57,191 nt of DNA, from contig JASBSS010000003.1 in NCBI GenBank assembly GCA_030148805.1, forward strand, positions 1-57,191. The letters are read 5' to 3'. The notes beneath the pieces were generated by a model. That model searched no databases. It had not been told where the DNA came from and worked only from the letters and a program-made list of their open reading frames with translations. Below are positions 1 to 7,808 of this stretch, piece by piece. Source of the stretch: Thiogranum sp. (GTDB taxonomy: Bacteria > Pseudomonadota > Gammaproteobacteria > DSM-19610). The position numbers were made by a program, and so were the translations under genes. Numbering within the stretch: the first letter of the stretch is position 1; every line of letters starts with the position of its first letter.

Positions 1-130
1 AGCTCGATGGCGTTGAGCTTCTGGCGCACGGATTTCCTGCGCTGCTGCTGTCCGGGCATGATGAAGGTGCGGCCGATGTAGCGATTCTTGATGAAGCCTT
101 CGCGGTATTTCACACCCAGATTGTTCGCCA
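1..130 (-). pseudogene. purF: purF fragment joined to the metal-domain ORF
   Basis: The minus-strand translation matches the well-conserved PurF stretch from about E. coli residue 340 onward, with [13 protein letters not shown] and [11 protein letters not shown] as hallmarks. No PurF N-terminal nucleophile domain precedes it; the upstream codons belong to a metal-binding domain. The switch point lies near bases 125-145, where the codons for ALEL would suit both families, so the exact boundary cannot be fixed by eye. The PRPP-binding loop (VLLVDDSIVRG in relatives) would lie beyond base 1. Confidence 0.75.
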
Positions 131-437
131 GCTCCAGCGCCATGCCGCATTTGGGACAGGCGCCGGGCTGCGACTGCTGGACCTCGGGATGCATCGGGCA
201 GGTGTAGAGCGCATTCGGGTCGCGCCGGTGCGATGAGCCGGCCTGGCCGCCGGTGTCTGACTCGGCATGCAAGTAGTGGTCTGGCGCAGATTTGAACTTG
301 TGCAAGCAGCCTGTACTGCAGAATCGGTAGTCCTCGCCGGCATGGCGGTAATGGTGACTATTGTCGGCGCTGACGTGCATTCCGCACACCGGATCGACCA
401 TTGTTGCGGTGTGGCTGGACTCTTTCTCGTCTAACAT
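1..437 (-). CDS. YHS and heavy-metal-binding domain ORF fused in frame to a PurF fragment (partial, chimeric)
   Basis: The ORF is open from its ATG to base 1 and runs off the window. A YHS-type domain comes first ([16 protein letters not shown]), then a heavy-metal-binding domain with YTCPMHPEV and [10 protein letters not shown], as at the N terminus of Cu+ P1B-type ATPases. After about residue 100 the protein no longer continues as an ATPase. It reads [20 protein letters not shown] and [11 protein letters not shown], which is the conserved glutamine phosphoribosylpyrophosphate amidotransferase (PurF) segment just before the PRPP loop. The start at 437 has a GAGG Shine-Dalgarno sequence and overlaps the merR stop codon, so translation is probably coupled. 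A second ATG lies at 401. The upstream part is probably the start of a copper ATPase gene. The join is either an assembly chimera or a real rearrangement. Confidence 0.8.
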   Translation of the reverse strand, partial: MLDEKESSHTATMVDPVCGMHVSADNSHHYRHAGEDYRFCSTGCLHKFKSAPDHYLHAESDTGGQAGSSHRRDPNALYTCPMHPEVQQSQPGACPKCGMALELANNLGVKYREGFIKNRYIGRTFIMPGQQQRRKSVRQKLNAIE

Positions 438-859
438 CCCGGCACCTCGTCATCCAGAGAGAAGGACTCGATCAAATGGCATACCGTGTGACCATCCGGT
501 ACGCCGTCGGGTTTGTCCTCCCAGGAAGCCAATGCCCGCTCCATACGAGTCTGCAACAACATCAGCTCTTCCAACTGGCGCCGGTTCTCCGCGATCCGAC
601 GCTGCAGGATCTCGCGCACCCGTGGACAGGGAGACTGCCCTTTGTCCGCGTCGTGCATAATTGTCTTGATTTCATTGAGTGTGTAACCCAACCCCTTGGC
701 TCTGCGGATAAATCGCAGCCAGTGGATCTCCCTGGGCTGATACATATGGTAGTTGTTGTCCGGATTGCGTGCCGGGCGCAACAGCCCCATGCGGGTATAG
801 TAACGTACGGCGTGCGGCGTGGCGCCGCCACGATTGGCGAGTTCTGTGACTGTCAGCAT
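431..859 (-). CDS. MerR-family heavy-metal-responsive regulator
   Basis: This is a MerR-type activator of metal-resistance promoters. The N terminus is a winged helix-turn-helix ([21 protein letters not shown]), followed by a GLLRPARN wing and the long dimerisation helix. Cysteines are placed as in PbrR/CadR-like regulators rather than CueR: one in SPCPRV, one in TVCHLIE and one as the last residue. The inducing ion therefore cannot be assigned securely. The ATG at 859 follows a GGGGGAT ribosome site; a TTG at 877 would add six residues. The gene sits between a Met-rich exported protein and the YHS/heavy-metal-binding ORF, which overlaps its stop. It probably activates the MerR-type promoter at 1481-1512 that heads this operon. 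Confidence 0.88.
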   Translation of the reverse strand: MLTVTELANRGGATPHAVRYYTRMGLLRPARNPDNNYHMYQPREIHWLRFIRRAKGLGYTLNEIKTIMHDADKGQSPCPRVREILQRRIAENRRQLEELMLLQTRMERALASWEDKPDGVPDGHTVCHLIESFSLDDEVPGC

Positions 860-872
860 ACCGATCCCCCGG

Positions 873-900
873 GGCAACCCCCGCCAGGCGGTGGGTTGCC
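873..900 (-). other. RNA hairpin between the Met-rich gene and merR
   Basis: GGCAACCC pairs with GGGTTGCC and the inner CCGCC pairs with GGCGG, leaving one bulged base. It lies 14-41 nt upstream of the merR ATG on the transcribed strand, after the stop of the Met-rich gene. There is no T-tract, so it is more likely an mRNA-processing or translation-tuning element than a terminator. Confidence 0.5.
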
Positions 901-913
901 CGCTTGCCTGTTG

Positions 914-1381
914 TTATTTCATCTGCTTGCGATGGTCGTGATTGCGCCGTACGCGCGCGGTATCCTCGGCGGCGGCCTGATTCTGCATCATCTGCTCCAT
1001 CATCATCTGCATCATCTGCATCCGTTGTTCCATCATATCCTGACGCTGGTTCATCATCTCCATCGATCCGCCTTGCCCGGCTCCCTCCGGGGCCTTCTGC
1101 ATCGAGCGCATCATCTCCTGCATGCTCTGCATGTGACGCTCGATCAGCGCTTCGCGCTTGTCCGGGTCCTGGGTGCGCTTGATTTCCATCATCTGCTGGC
1201 GCAGCTTCTGCATGTCCGCCTGCATCGACATCATCCCCATCGGGTGTCCGGAAGCGCTTTCACCCTCCGCCTGTGAGTCGGCGGGTTCGTGGCCACCCAC
1301 TTGATGTGCCGGTCCGGTGGCAAACACCGGCCCGGAACTCAAGGCCAGCGCAAGCGCAGCAATTAAACGATTGGTTTTCAT
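914..1381 (-). CDS. Exported Met-rich helical protein, probable periplasmic copper binder
   Basis: The 155-residue protein begins with a Sec signal peptide (MKTNRLIAALALALSSGPVFA). A short His-containing linker follows, then a mostly helical region in which MM and MxxM pairs repeat (KLRQQMMEIK, MQEMMRSMQ, RMQMMQMMMEQMMQ). I count about 27 methionines. Such runs bind Cu(I) in other periplasmic proteins; that role is inferred. I do not recognise a named family. The ATG at 1381 has AGGAGA six bases upstream; a second ATG two codons earlier would sit on top of that site. It is the first gene of a metal-responsive operon with merR and the YHS/heavy-metal-binding ORF. Confidence 0.75.
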   Translation of the reverse strand: MKTNRLIAALALALSSGPVFATGPAHQVGGHEPADSQAEGESASGHPMGMMSMQADMQKLRQQMMEIKRTQDPDKREALIERHMQSMQEMMRSMQKAPEGAGQGGSMEMMNQRQDMMEQRMQMMQMMMEQMMQNQAAAEDTARVRRNHDHRKQMK

Positions 1382-1480
1382 CTGCATTCTCCTAACTAAT
1401 CCAATAACAACACAATGCCGGGGCGTTCCCGCCGCCATCTTCGGTGGCGTCCGCCCCGGCGGCATTGATGACCGGGGTCA

Positions 1481-1512
1481 AGCCTAAAACCTATACCCTG
1501 GACACAGGTCAA
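1481..1512 (-). promoter_or_regulatory. MerR-type promoter and operator
   Basis: On the minus strand a TTGACC -35 box (1507-1512) and a TAGGCT -10 box (1481-1486) are separated by 20 bp, the lengthened spacer typical of MerR-activated promoters. The spacer holds an imperfect dyad, ACCTGTGTCC facing GGGTATAGGT. It lies about 100 bp upstream of the Met-rich gene, and the MerR regulator is encoded in the same operon. Confidence 0.72.
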
Positions 1513-1516
1513 GCTT

Positions 1517-2152
1517 TTATCGTGACGCACCTCCAAACTGCTCGCGCAGATAGGTCAGCACCCGCTGGATATCCGCCGCGCCAAGGGCCGGATTGCCGCC
1601 TTTGGGCGGCATGGCCATGGGCGAACCGGGCGTCTTGAAGCCCTCGGTGATGTGGCGTAACAAAACCCCGTCGTCCTTCGCCAACGGCCCGTCCGTCGCG
1701 GTAAAATCGGGCGCTCCGGGCACGCTGCCGGTGCCGTTTTGTCCATGACAGGCCACGCAGGTTTGTTGATAGATGTCCGCGCCGGTCTGCGCGCTCTTGG
1801 CCGAGGCGCCCTGCACGGCACGGTCGGTGGAAACCTTCCTGGGTTCCGCAGCCCGATTGTTGGCGCTTTGCAGGAACGCAAGGATCTCCCGTTGCTGAGT
1901 CCCCGTCAGTCCGGCGCGTACCCGCATGTGAGTGACGATCGGCCGCCAGAGGTCGTCGCGGAATTCCATCGGGTCGCGCATTTCGTGACAGCGGGAACAG
2001 TTCTCGCTCCAGCTTTTGGCGCCGCGCGCCAGGATATCGCCGCTCGCCTCCGCGGCGCCGGCCGGCGCTGCGGCAAAACCGGCGGCGACGGTCAAACCCA
2101 GATAGACGGCGGGGATGAGATTGGAAATTTTCGGTGCAGTGATGCGGTTCAT
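1517..2152 (-). CDS. Periplasmic diheme c-type cytochrome
   Basis: The 211-residue protein has a signal peptide (hydrophobic stretch at residues 12-34 ending AGAAEA). It carries two c-type haem sites, CSRCH (C52-H56) and CVACH (C132-H136). The C-terminal half is a normal cytochrome c fold with PMAMPPKGG supplying the usual Met ligand. The N-terminal half looks like the diheme-type domain with EMRDP after the CXXCH. It should carry electrons in the periplasm. The ATG at 2152 follows a GGGGAGA ribosome site and lies 13 nt after the porin stop codon, so the two genes form an operon. Partner oxidase or donor cannot be read from the sequence. Confidence 0.85.
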   Translation of the reverse strand: MNRITAPKISNLIPAVYLGLTVAAGFAAAPAGAAEASGDILARGAKSWSENCSRCHEMRDPMEFRDDLWRPIVTHMRVRAGLTGTQQREILAFLQSANNRAAEPRKVSTDRAVQGASAKSAQTGADIYQQTCVACHGQNGTGSVPGAPDFTATDGPLAKDDGVLLRHITEGFKTPGSPMAMPPKGGNPALGAADIQRVLTYLREQFGGASR

Positions 2153-2165
2153 TTGCTGATCTCCC

Positions 2166-3395
2166 CTAGAAGCCGTAAGCGAACTGGACCTGGAAGCCGT
2201 CGTCATCGGCGGCCGATCCGTTTGCTCCGTCATTGAAGTTGTACGCCAGTTTGGCCATGGCGTTGGCCGCGAACAGGTAGTTGACACCCACGGCCCATTG
2301 TTTCTGGTCGCTGCTGTCGTGGGGTGAATCGTAGTCGCCGTAGCGCACCACGCCTTCCCAGCCGGTGGGCGCGAAACGATAGCTCGCCTGGGTATACCAG
2401 GCCTGCCACTTCGCCGAGTCGGGAGCGGCACTTGACGCCTCGGAGCCGACCTTTTGCTCGATGTACTCGCCACGCAGCCGCAGCGAACGCCATTGGTACG
2501 CCAGGTCGGCGCCGAACACGCGATAGCTGCGAGTGGCGTCCGGCTCGTCCTCTCCGGCCACTTTCCCCGTGGCACCCGACAGGCCGAGTTCGAGCCGCGG
2601 CAGGGGAAGAATACCGATTCGGCCCCCAAACACCGCCTCGTCATCGTCGTTCGACGTGCGTCCTTCGGCTTCGATCGCCTCGATCTCGTTGCCGACGATC
2701 TCGAGTATCGGTCCGTTGCCGGCATACAGGGCATAGTTGATAAAACGACTCTCGCCCCCCAAGGGAAAACCGCCGCGCGCCTGCAAACCGGTTTCGGAGA
2801 CAGGCGCGGCCTGATCATGACCGAAACCCGGCGGCGCGGTGGGCAGTTTGTTGATCCAGGAGGGGTGGAAGTTCTGCCGGAATTGACCGATCGGACTGAG
2901 AAACCGACCGCCGAGCAGGGCGAGATTGTCGTTCACGAACAGATCGACGGTCAGGTACTCCAGATTATTGGTCGTCCCTCCAGTCTCGTCCACCTCGAGT
3001 TCCAGTTCAGCCTCGAGCATGATGAGATCGCGATACTGATAGTGAAAAATGGGATTGAAGCGCACCGCCGACAATGCCCCGTTCTGATTGTCGCCATCGG
3101 TATAAGAGAAATCGCCGTATCCGGCCAGATGTACCACGGAGTCGGCGTTTTTCCACTCCTCACTCTGCGCCGAAACCTGCTCTACGCGATTCCTGAGTTC
3201 GGCGACTTCCTTGTCGGTGGTATCCTTCTCCTGGGCGTCGAGTTGATCTTTGACTTCACGAAGTTGTTTCTGCAGGCTCTCGACCTGCGATTTGAGGGCG
3301 TCGTAAGTAGCGTCGGCCAAAACGTCCTGGGACATAGCTACTGCGGCGAGGGTCGCGGCGAACACCGCGGAGGGTTTTCTTGACGGTCGTTTCAT
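2166..3395 (-). CDS. Outer-membrane porin with coiled-coil N terminus
   Basis: The protein is about 409 residues. A signal peptide ending near DVLA is followed by a charged coiled coil (roughly residues 28-75, with SLQKQLREVKDQLDAQE). After it comes a barrel made of alternating aromatic strands, ending in the classic terminal Phe (FQVQFAYGF). The segment with a periplasmic coiled coil and GYGDFSYT, RFNPIFHYQY and GGRFLSPIGQF resembles the phosphate/anion-selective porin group. ATG at 3395 has GGGAGA upstream; a GTG lies one codon earlier. It precedes the diheme cytochrome by 13 nt. A copy of the CopR palindrome core lies about 120 bp upstream, suggesting copper control. The substrate is unknown. 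Confidence 0.82.
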   Translation of the reverse strand: MKRPSRKPSAVFAATLAAVAMSQDVLADATYDALKSQVESLQKQLREVKDQLDAQEKDTTDKEVAELRNRVEQVSAQSEEWKNADSVVHLAGYGDFSYTDGDNQNGALSAVRFNPIFHYQYRDLIMLEAELELEVDETGGTTNNLEYLTVDLFVNDNLALLGGRFLSPIGQFRQNFHPSWINKLPTAPPGFGHDQAAPVSETGLQARGGFPLGGESRFINYALYAGNGPILEIVGNEIEAIEAEGRTSNDDDEAVFGGRIGILPLPRLELGLSGATGKVAGEDEPDATRSYRVFGADLAYQWRSLRLRGEYIEQKVGSEASSAAPDSAKWQAWYTQASYRFAPTGWEGVVRYGDYDSPHDSSDQKQWAVGVNYLFAANAMAKLAYNFNDGANGSAADDDGFQVQFAYGF

Positions 3396-3517
3396 CACGT
3401 TTCTCCCTGATGTATGAAAAGGCAGCGGAACATGCCCCTTATCGTTTCTTCACCCCCTTTTTATGCGCTTAAACGACACGCCGTTTTGATACGGATCAAC
3501 TCAAGCCCACTACGAAA

Positions 3518-3533
3518 ATTACTTCTTTGTAAT
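3518..3533. promoter_or_regulatory. Candidate second CopR box
   Basis: ATTAC-N6-GTAAT occurs here, with the same arms and the same spacing as the core of the 40-bp palindrome between copA and copR. It lies upstream of the porin-cytochrome operon and next to the copI terminator. Inferred CopR operator; the outer arms of the large palindrome are not conserved. Confidence 0.45.
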
Positions 3534-3562
3534 GAAAAAAACGCCCATCGAGCGATGGGCGT
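3532..3562 (-). terminator. Rho-independent terminator after copI
   Basis: On the minus strand the stem ACGCCCATCG / CGATGGGCGT (loop formed at its tip) is followed by a run of T residues (bases 3541 down to 3534). It lies 53 nt after the copI stop and should end the copA-copB-copI transcript. Confidence 0.85.
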
Positions 3563-3614
3563 TCAGCACCTATTCAGCGCCTAGGACAGCCTTCCCACGA
3601 GGCCGACGGCAACC

Positions 3615-4103
3615 TCATTTGACCACAATCTCCCCGTGCATTCCGGCCTCCATATGCCCGGGAACCAAACAGGCGAAGTCGAAAGTACCGGCTCGATCGA
3701 AGTCCCAGATCAACTCCCCGGTCTTGCCGGGCGCCAGTGAAATCATGTTCGGCTCGGCGTGCTGCATGCCAGGGTTTTTTCGCATCATCGCCGCGTGCTC
3801 TTTCAATTCATCCATCGTTCCGATGACCAATTCGTGCCGGATTTTCCCGGAATTGCGCACTACCAGCCGCACCGTCTCGTTCTTTTTGAACCGCAACTTG
3901 TCCGGGCTGAAGCGCATGTTGTCGCTCATGGTGACCTCGACGGTGCGCTCGACCTTGGCGGCATCGCCCTGTTTGCCCACCGAATCTTCGTCCCCGTGAT
4001 GTTCCATCTGCTCCATGCCATGGCCACTGTGCTCTCCGCCGGCGAATGTCGCCCCGGGCAGTGCAACAGCGCCCAGGAGTAAAAAAGTGCTCATAGACTT
4101 CAT
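3615..4103 (-). CDS. copI: Periplasmic cupredoxin, CopI-like copper tolerance protein
   Basis: This is a small blue copper protein of 162 residues with a signal peptide (residues 1-21) and a His/Met-rich N terminus (GGEHSGHGMEQMEHH). The cupredoxin domain keeps the type 1 copper ligands: His90 (KIRHEL), Cys145 (FACLVPGH), His150 and Met155 (MEAGM). CopI-type cupredoxins protect the periplasm against copper in proteobacteria such as Rubrivivax. The ATG at 4103 has AGGAAA upstream. It is the last gene of copA-copB-copI and is followed by a strong terminator. Confidence 0.88.
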   Translation of the reverse strand: MKSMSTFLLLGAVALPGATFAGGEHSGHGMEQMEHHGDEDSVGKQGDAAKVERTVEVTMSDNMRFSPDKLRFKKNETVRLVVRNSGKIRHELVIGTMDELKEHAAMMRKNPGMQHAEPNMISLAPGKTGELIWDFDRAGTFDFACLVPGHMEAGMHGEIVVK

Positions 4104-4130
4104 AACGTGTTTCCTGTGTAGATGATGCCG

Positions 4131-5051
4131 TTAAAACCAGAGGCGCAGGCCGGCCACCAAGCGTGTGTCATAGGCACTCTCGCCGGCAGCCTTGACCAGG
4201 TCCTGCGTCTCCCCGAATTTCCCTGACCATTCGACGCCCACATAGGGGGCGAACTGACGCCTGATCTCGTAACGCAGCCGCAAACCGGCGACCACATCCG
4301 ACAGACCGCTGCCCAGATCCCGTTGGTTGTCGCTTTTACTATAAACATTGGTCTCCACCCTTGGGGTCAGGATCAGCCTCTGGGTGAACAAAATTTCATA
4401 TTCACTGTCCAGGCGCAGCGCGGCGCGCCCCTCCTCACCCACGTACCCGGTGAGTTCGAGGTCGAACCAATAGGGCGCCAGGCCCTGGACCCCGAAAGCC
4501 AGCCAGCTTCGGTTGGGTCCGTTGCCGTGATCGTAGCGAACACCCAACTGGGTATCCCAGTAAGTCGCCACCGCGTGACCCCATAACAATTCGCTGCGGG
4601 CCTCGGTCAATTCACCGCCGTCGACTTCGCCCTCGCCCTTGAACACGGCGCGGTCATAGGTACGGCCGTACCAGGCTTGCAGGTCGTAGGCGCTGGATTT
4701 GTTGTCTTCGCTGCGCACGCTTTCCAACTCGTCGATCAACAACGAACCGAAACTGTGCGAATCCATCATGGTCAACGGGTAGGGGCTGAAGTCCTGGCCG
4801 TCGCTGTAGTCCGGGTCGCGCGCATCGGGTGGCGCCGAACCACCCTGCATGGCGCCCATGTCCATCTTGTGGTCCCCACCGGACATGTCTCCAGATCCTG
4901 CCGGCGCGGAAGGTGAAGGTGGAATACTGCGCCCCAATTGCGGCTTGTCGCCCCACCAGAATGATGACTGTGCGCTGGCGCCGACGCTTAACCCCAGACC
5001 CAGCGCCAACAGCAACGCCACTGTGATCGGCTTCGCTAGCTGCTTGTTCAT
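4131..5051 (-). CDS. copB: Copper resistance outer-membrane protein CopB
   Basis: CopB/PcoB is an outer-membrane barrel that works with CopA in periplasmic copper resistance. The protein has about 306 residues. A signal peptide ends near GASAQ, followed by a short Met/His linker (DMSGGDHKMDMGAMQ) and the PcoB domain from about residue 90. The domain includes MDSHSFGSLLIDELE, a WYGRTYDRAVFKGEGE core strand and a terminal aromatic (RLWF). Its linker is shorter than in many CopB proteins. The ATG overlaps the copA stop as ATGA, so the two are translationally coupled. Confidence 0.93.
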   Translation of the reverse strand: MNKQLAKPITVALLLALGLGLSVGASAQSSFWWGDKPQLGRSIPPSPSAPAGSGDMSGGDHKMDMGAMQGGSAPPDARDPDYSDGQDFSPYPLTMMDSHSFGSLLIDELESVRSEDNKSSAYDLQAWYGRTYDRAVFKGEGEVDGGELTEARSELLWGHAVATYWDTQLGVRYDHGNGPNRSWLAFGVQGLAPYWFDLELTGYVGEEGRAALRLDSEYEILFTQRLILTPRVETNVYSKSDNQRDLGSGLSDVVAGLRLRYEIRRQFAPYVGVEWSGKFGETQDLVKAAGESAYDTRLVAGLRLWF

Positions 5052-6922
5052 GCCACCACCGCTTCGCGAAACATGCCCGCTTCCATGTGATACAACAAGT
5101 GACAGTGCCAGGCCCAATGTCCGAGGGCGTCCGCGGTCAGCAGAAAGGTGACGCGCTGCGCCGGCTGCACGGTGACGGTGTGTTTGCGTACCTGGAAACC
5201 GCCGCTCGGAGTTTCCACCTCGCTCCACATGCCGTGCAGATGCATCGGGTGGGTCATCATGGTGTCGTTGACGAACACCACCCGCAGCCGTTCGCCGTAG
5301 CGGAAATGTACCGGTGTCGAGCGGCCGAACTCCAGACCGTCGAGCGACCAGGCGTAGCGTTCCATGTTGCCGGTCAGATGCAGCTCGATCTCGCGTTCGG
5401 CATCGCGCTGGTCGAGCGCGCCGCCGATGGTATGCAGGTCGGCATAGGTCAGCACCCGCCGCCCGTTGTCACGCAACCCGACGCCGGGGTCGTCGAGATT
5501 GGTCCGTGGCATGTCCACGCGCATGTCGACGCTCGGGCCGTACTCGGTACGCGCGTGATGCGCCTTGACCATGCCGCCACCGCCATTCATCGTCATGCCC
5601 GCGTGAGCCGAATGATTCATGCCCCCCATGCTCATCCCCGGCATCGCGTGGCCACCTGGCTGCATACCCTTCATCTCCATCTTCATACCGCCATGATCCA
5701 TCTTGGCGTGATCCATCCCGTCCATGCCCGGCATGGCACCGCTCTGCCCCATGGCGCCCATCATGTCGGCCATGCTCAGCCACACCGGCATGTCCACCGC
5801 GGGAATCTCGGCCTGCATGCCGGCGCGCGGCGCCAACGTCCCACGGGCGAAACCAGTACGGTCCATCGACTGGGCGAAAATGGTATAGGCCCGGTCGTCC
5901 TTGGGCTCGACAATGACGTCGTAGGTCTCCGCCACACCGATACGCAGCTCGTCCACCGTCACCGGCTCGACCAATTGGCCGTCTGCCTCCACCACGGTCA
6001 TCTGCAGGCCAGGTATACGCACGTCGAAAAAGGACATGGCGCCGGAATTGATGAAGCGCAGGCGCACCCGTTCGCCACGTTTGAACAGCCCGGTCCAATT
6101 GCCGGCAGGCGTGACGCCGTTCATCAAATAGGTGTAGGTATAGGCGGAAATATCCGCCAGGTCCGCCGGACTCATACGCATCTGGTTCCACATGCGCCGC
6201 GTGGCGAGCGCCTTGCGCAGCCCCATCTGCGAAACATCCTCGAAGAAATTGACTGCCGTGGGCTCGATGAAATTATAATAATCGCTCTGCTTCTTCAGAT
6301 GCGCGAACGCCGCCACGGGGTTTTCGTCGGTCCAGTCGGAAAGCTGCACCACGTAGTCGCGATCGGCGCGCACTTTCTCACCTCCGGCCGGTTCGATGAT
6401 GATCGAGCCGTACATGCCCGTCTGTTCCTGGAAGCCGGTGTGCGAGTGGTACCAGTAGGTGCCCGCCTGCTTGACTTTGAAGCGGTAGACGAATGTGCTG
6501 CCGGGGGCGATGCCGGGATAGCTGATGCCGGGTACCCCGTCCATTTCGAACGGCAGAAGGATGCCGTGCCAGTGGATCGAGGTCGAGCCCTTGAGACGAT
6601 TGGTCACCCGCAAGGTGACCGTGTCGCCCTCGCGCCAGTGCAACACCGGGCCGGGGACGGAGCCGTTGATGGTGGTGGCCATGCGCGCTTTGCCGGTGTA
6701 GTTCACCGGTGTCTCGTCGATGACCAGATCGAACTCGGTGCCCCTGAGCACCGGCACGGAATTGCCCGCCGCGGCCAGGGCCGCCTGGGCGGCGGCCTGT
6801 GCCCGCGAGCCGCCCAACAGGGAGCCGAAGCCAAGGGCCACGCCGCCGGCGGCCAGTCCTTGCAAAAAACGTCGCCGCGGCATATCTGGCAAACAGAAAG
6901 GTAAAGGTGGGTTTCGTTTCAT
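5048..6922 (-). CDS. copA: CopA-type multicopper oxidase
   Basis: This is the periplasmic multicopper oxidase of the PcoA/CopA family, likely oxidising Cu(I) and binding copper. It has 624 residues with a Tat signal (PRRRFLQGLAAGG). The copper sites are HWHG, WYHSHTG, HPMHLHG and the C-terminal HCHLLYHMEAGM with the type 1 Cys. Between domains two and three sits a long Met/His/Gly-rich insert (about residues 380-450, with GMDGMDHAKMDHGGMKM), the expected extra copper-binding segment. ATG at 6922 has AGGA 9 nt upstream and includes the full Tat n-region; a later ATG at 6883 would start immediately at the twin arginines. Divergent from copR across the 40-bp palindrome. Confidence 0.94.
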   Translation of the reverse strand: MKRNPPLPFCLPDMPRRRFLQGLAAGGVALGFGSLLGGSRAQAAAQAALAAAGNSVPVLRGTEFDLVIDETPVNYTGKARMATTINGSVPGPVLHWREGDTVTLRVTNRLKGSTSIHWHGILLPFEMDGVPGISYPGIAPGSTFVYRFKVKQAGTYWYHSHTGFQEQTGMYGSIIIEPAGGEKVRADRDYVVQLSDWTDENPVAAFAHLKKQSDYYNFIEPTAVNFFEDVSQMGLRKALATRRMWNQMRMSPADLADISAYTYTYLMNGVTPAGNWTGLFKRGERVRLRFINSGAMSFFDVRIPGLQMTVVEADGQLVEPVTVDELRIGVAETYDVIVEPKDDRAYTIFAQSMDRTGFARGTLAPRAGMQAEIPAVDMPVWLSMADMMGAMGQSGAMPGMDGMDHAKMDHGGMKMEMKGMQPGGHAMPGMSMGGMNHSAHAGMTMNGGGGMVKAHHARTEYGPSVDMRVDMPRTNLDDPGVGLRDNGRRVLTYADLHTIGGALDQRDAEREIELHLTGNMERYAWSLDGLEFGRSTPVHFRYGERLRVVFVNDTMMTHPMHLHGMWSEVETPSGGFQVRKHTVTVQPAQRVTFLLTADALGHWAWHCHLLYHMEAGMFREAVVA

Positions 6923-7020
6923 CCGACAACATCCTGAAAGTGGAGACCGCACAGGACCGATCCCGTCGGTCCCGCCCCTGCAACTACGGAAAAACTTTAG
7001 CAATGACACCCTGTCCCGGG

Positions 7021-7060
7021 CATGACTCAATCATTACAATTATGTAATGATTGAGTCATG
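7021..7060. promoter_or_regulatory. Perfect 40-bp palindrome, probable CopR operator
   Basis: Two exact 18-bp arms, CATGACTCAATCATTACA and its reverse complement, are separated by ATTA. The palindrome lies in the 202-bp gap between divergent copA and copR. The inner core ATTACA-N4-TGTAAT resembles boxes bound by CopR/CusR-type regulators. The extra outer arms make it longer than a usual box and may hold two nested dimers. Because it is symmetrical it could serve both promoters. Confidence 0.75.
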
Positions 7061-7124
7061 TTGGCGAAAGGGCGCCCGAGGTAGCCTGACTGAATGAACG
7101 ACCTATAACTTTTGAGGATGGACC

Positions 7125-7794
<670 letters not shown>

Positions 7795-7808
<14 letters not shown>

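Noticed and set aside
1517-2818. Extended diheme cytochrome frame reaching back into the porin gene
   Set aside because: The upstream part lies inside the porin coding region in another frame. A good ribosome site and signal peptide start at 2152.
5087-6904. Long plus-strand open frame opposite copA
   Set aside because: It is an antisense shadow of a GC-rich gene: His-rich composition without any domain, while the minus strand encodes a complete multicopper oxidase.
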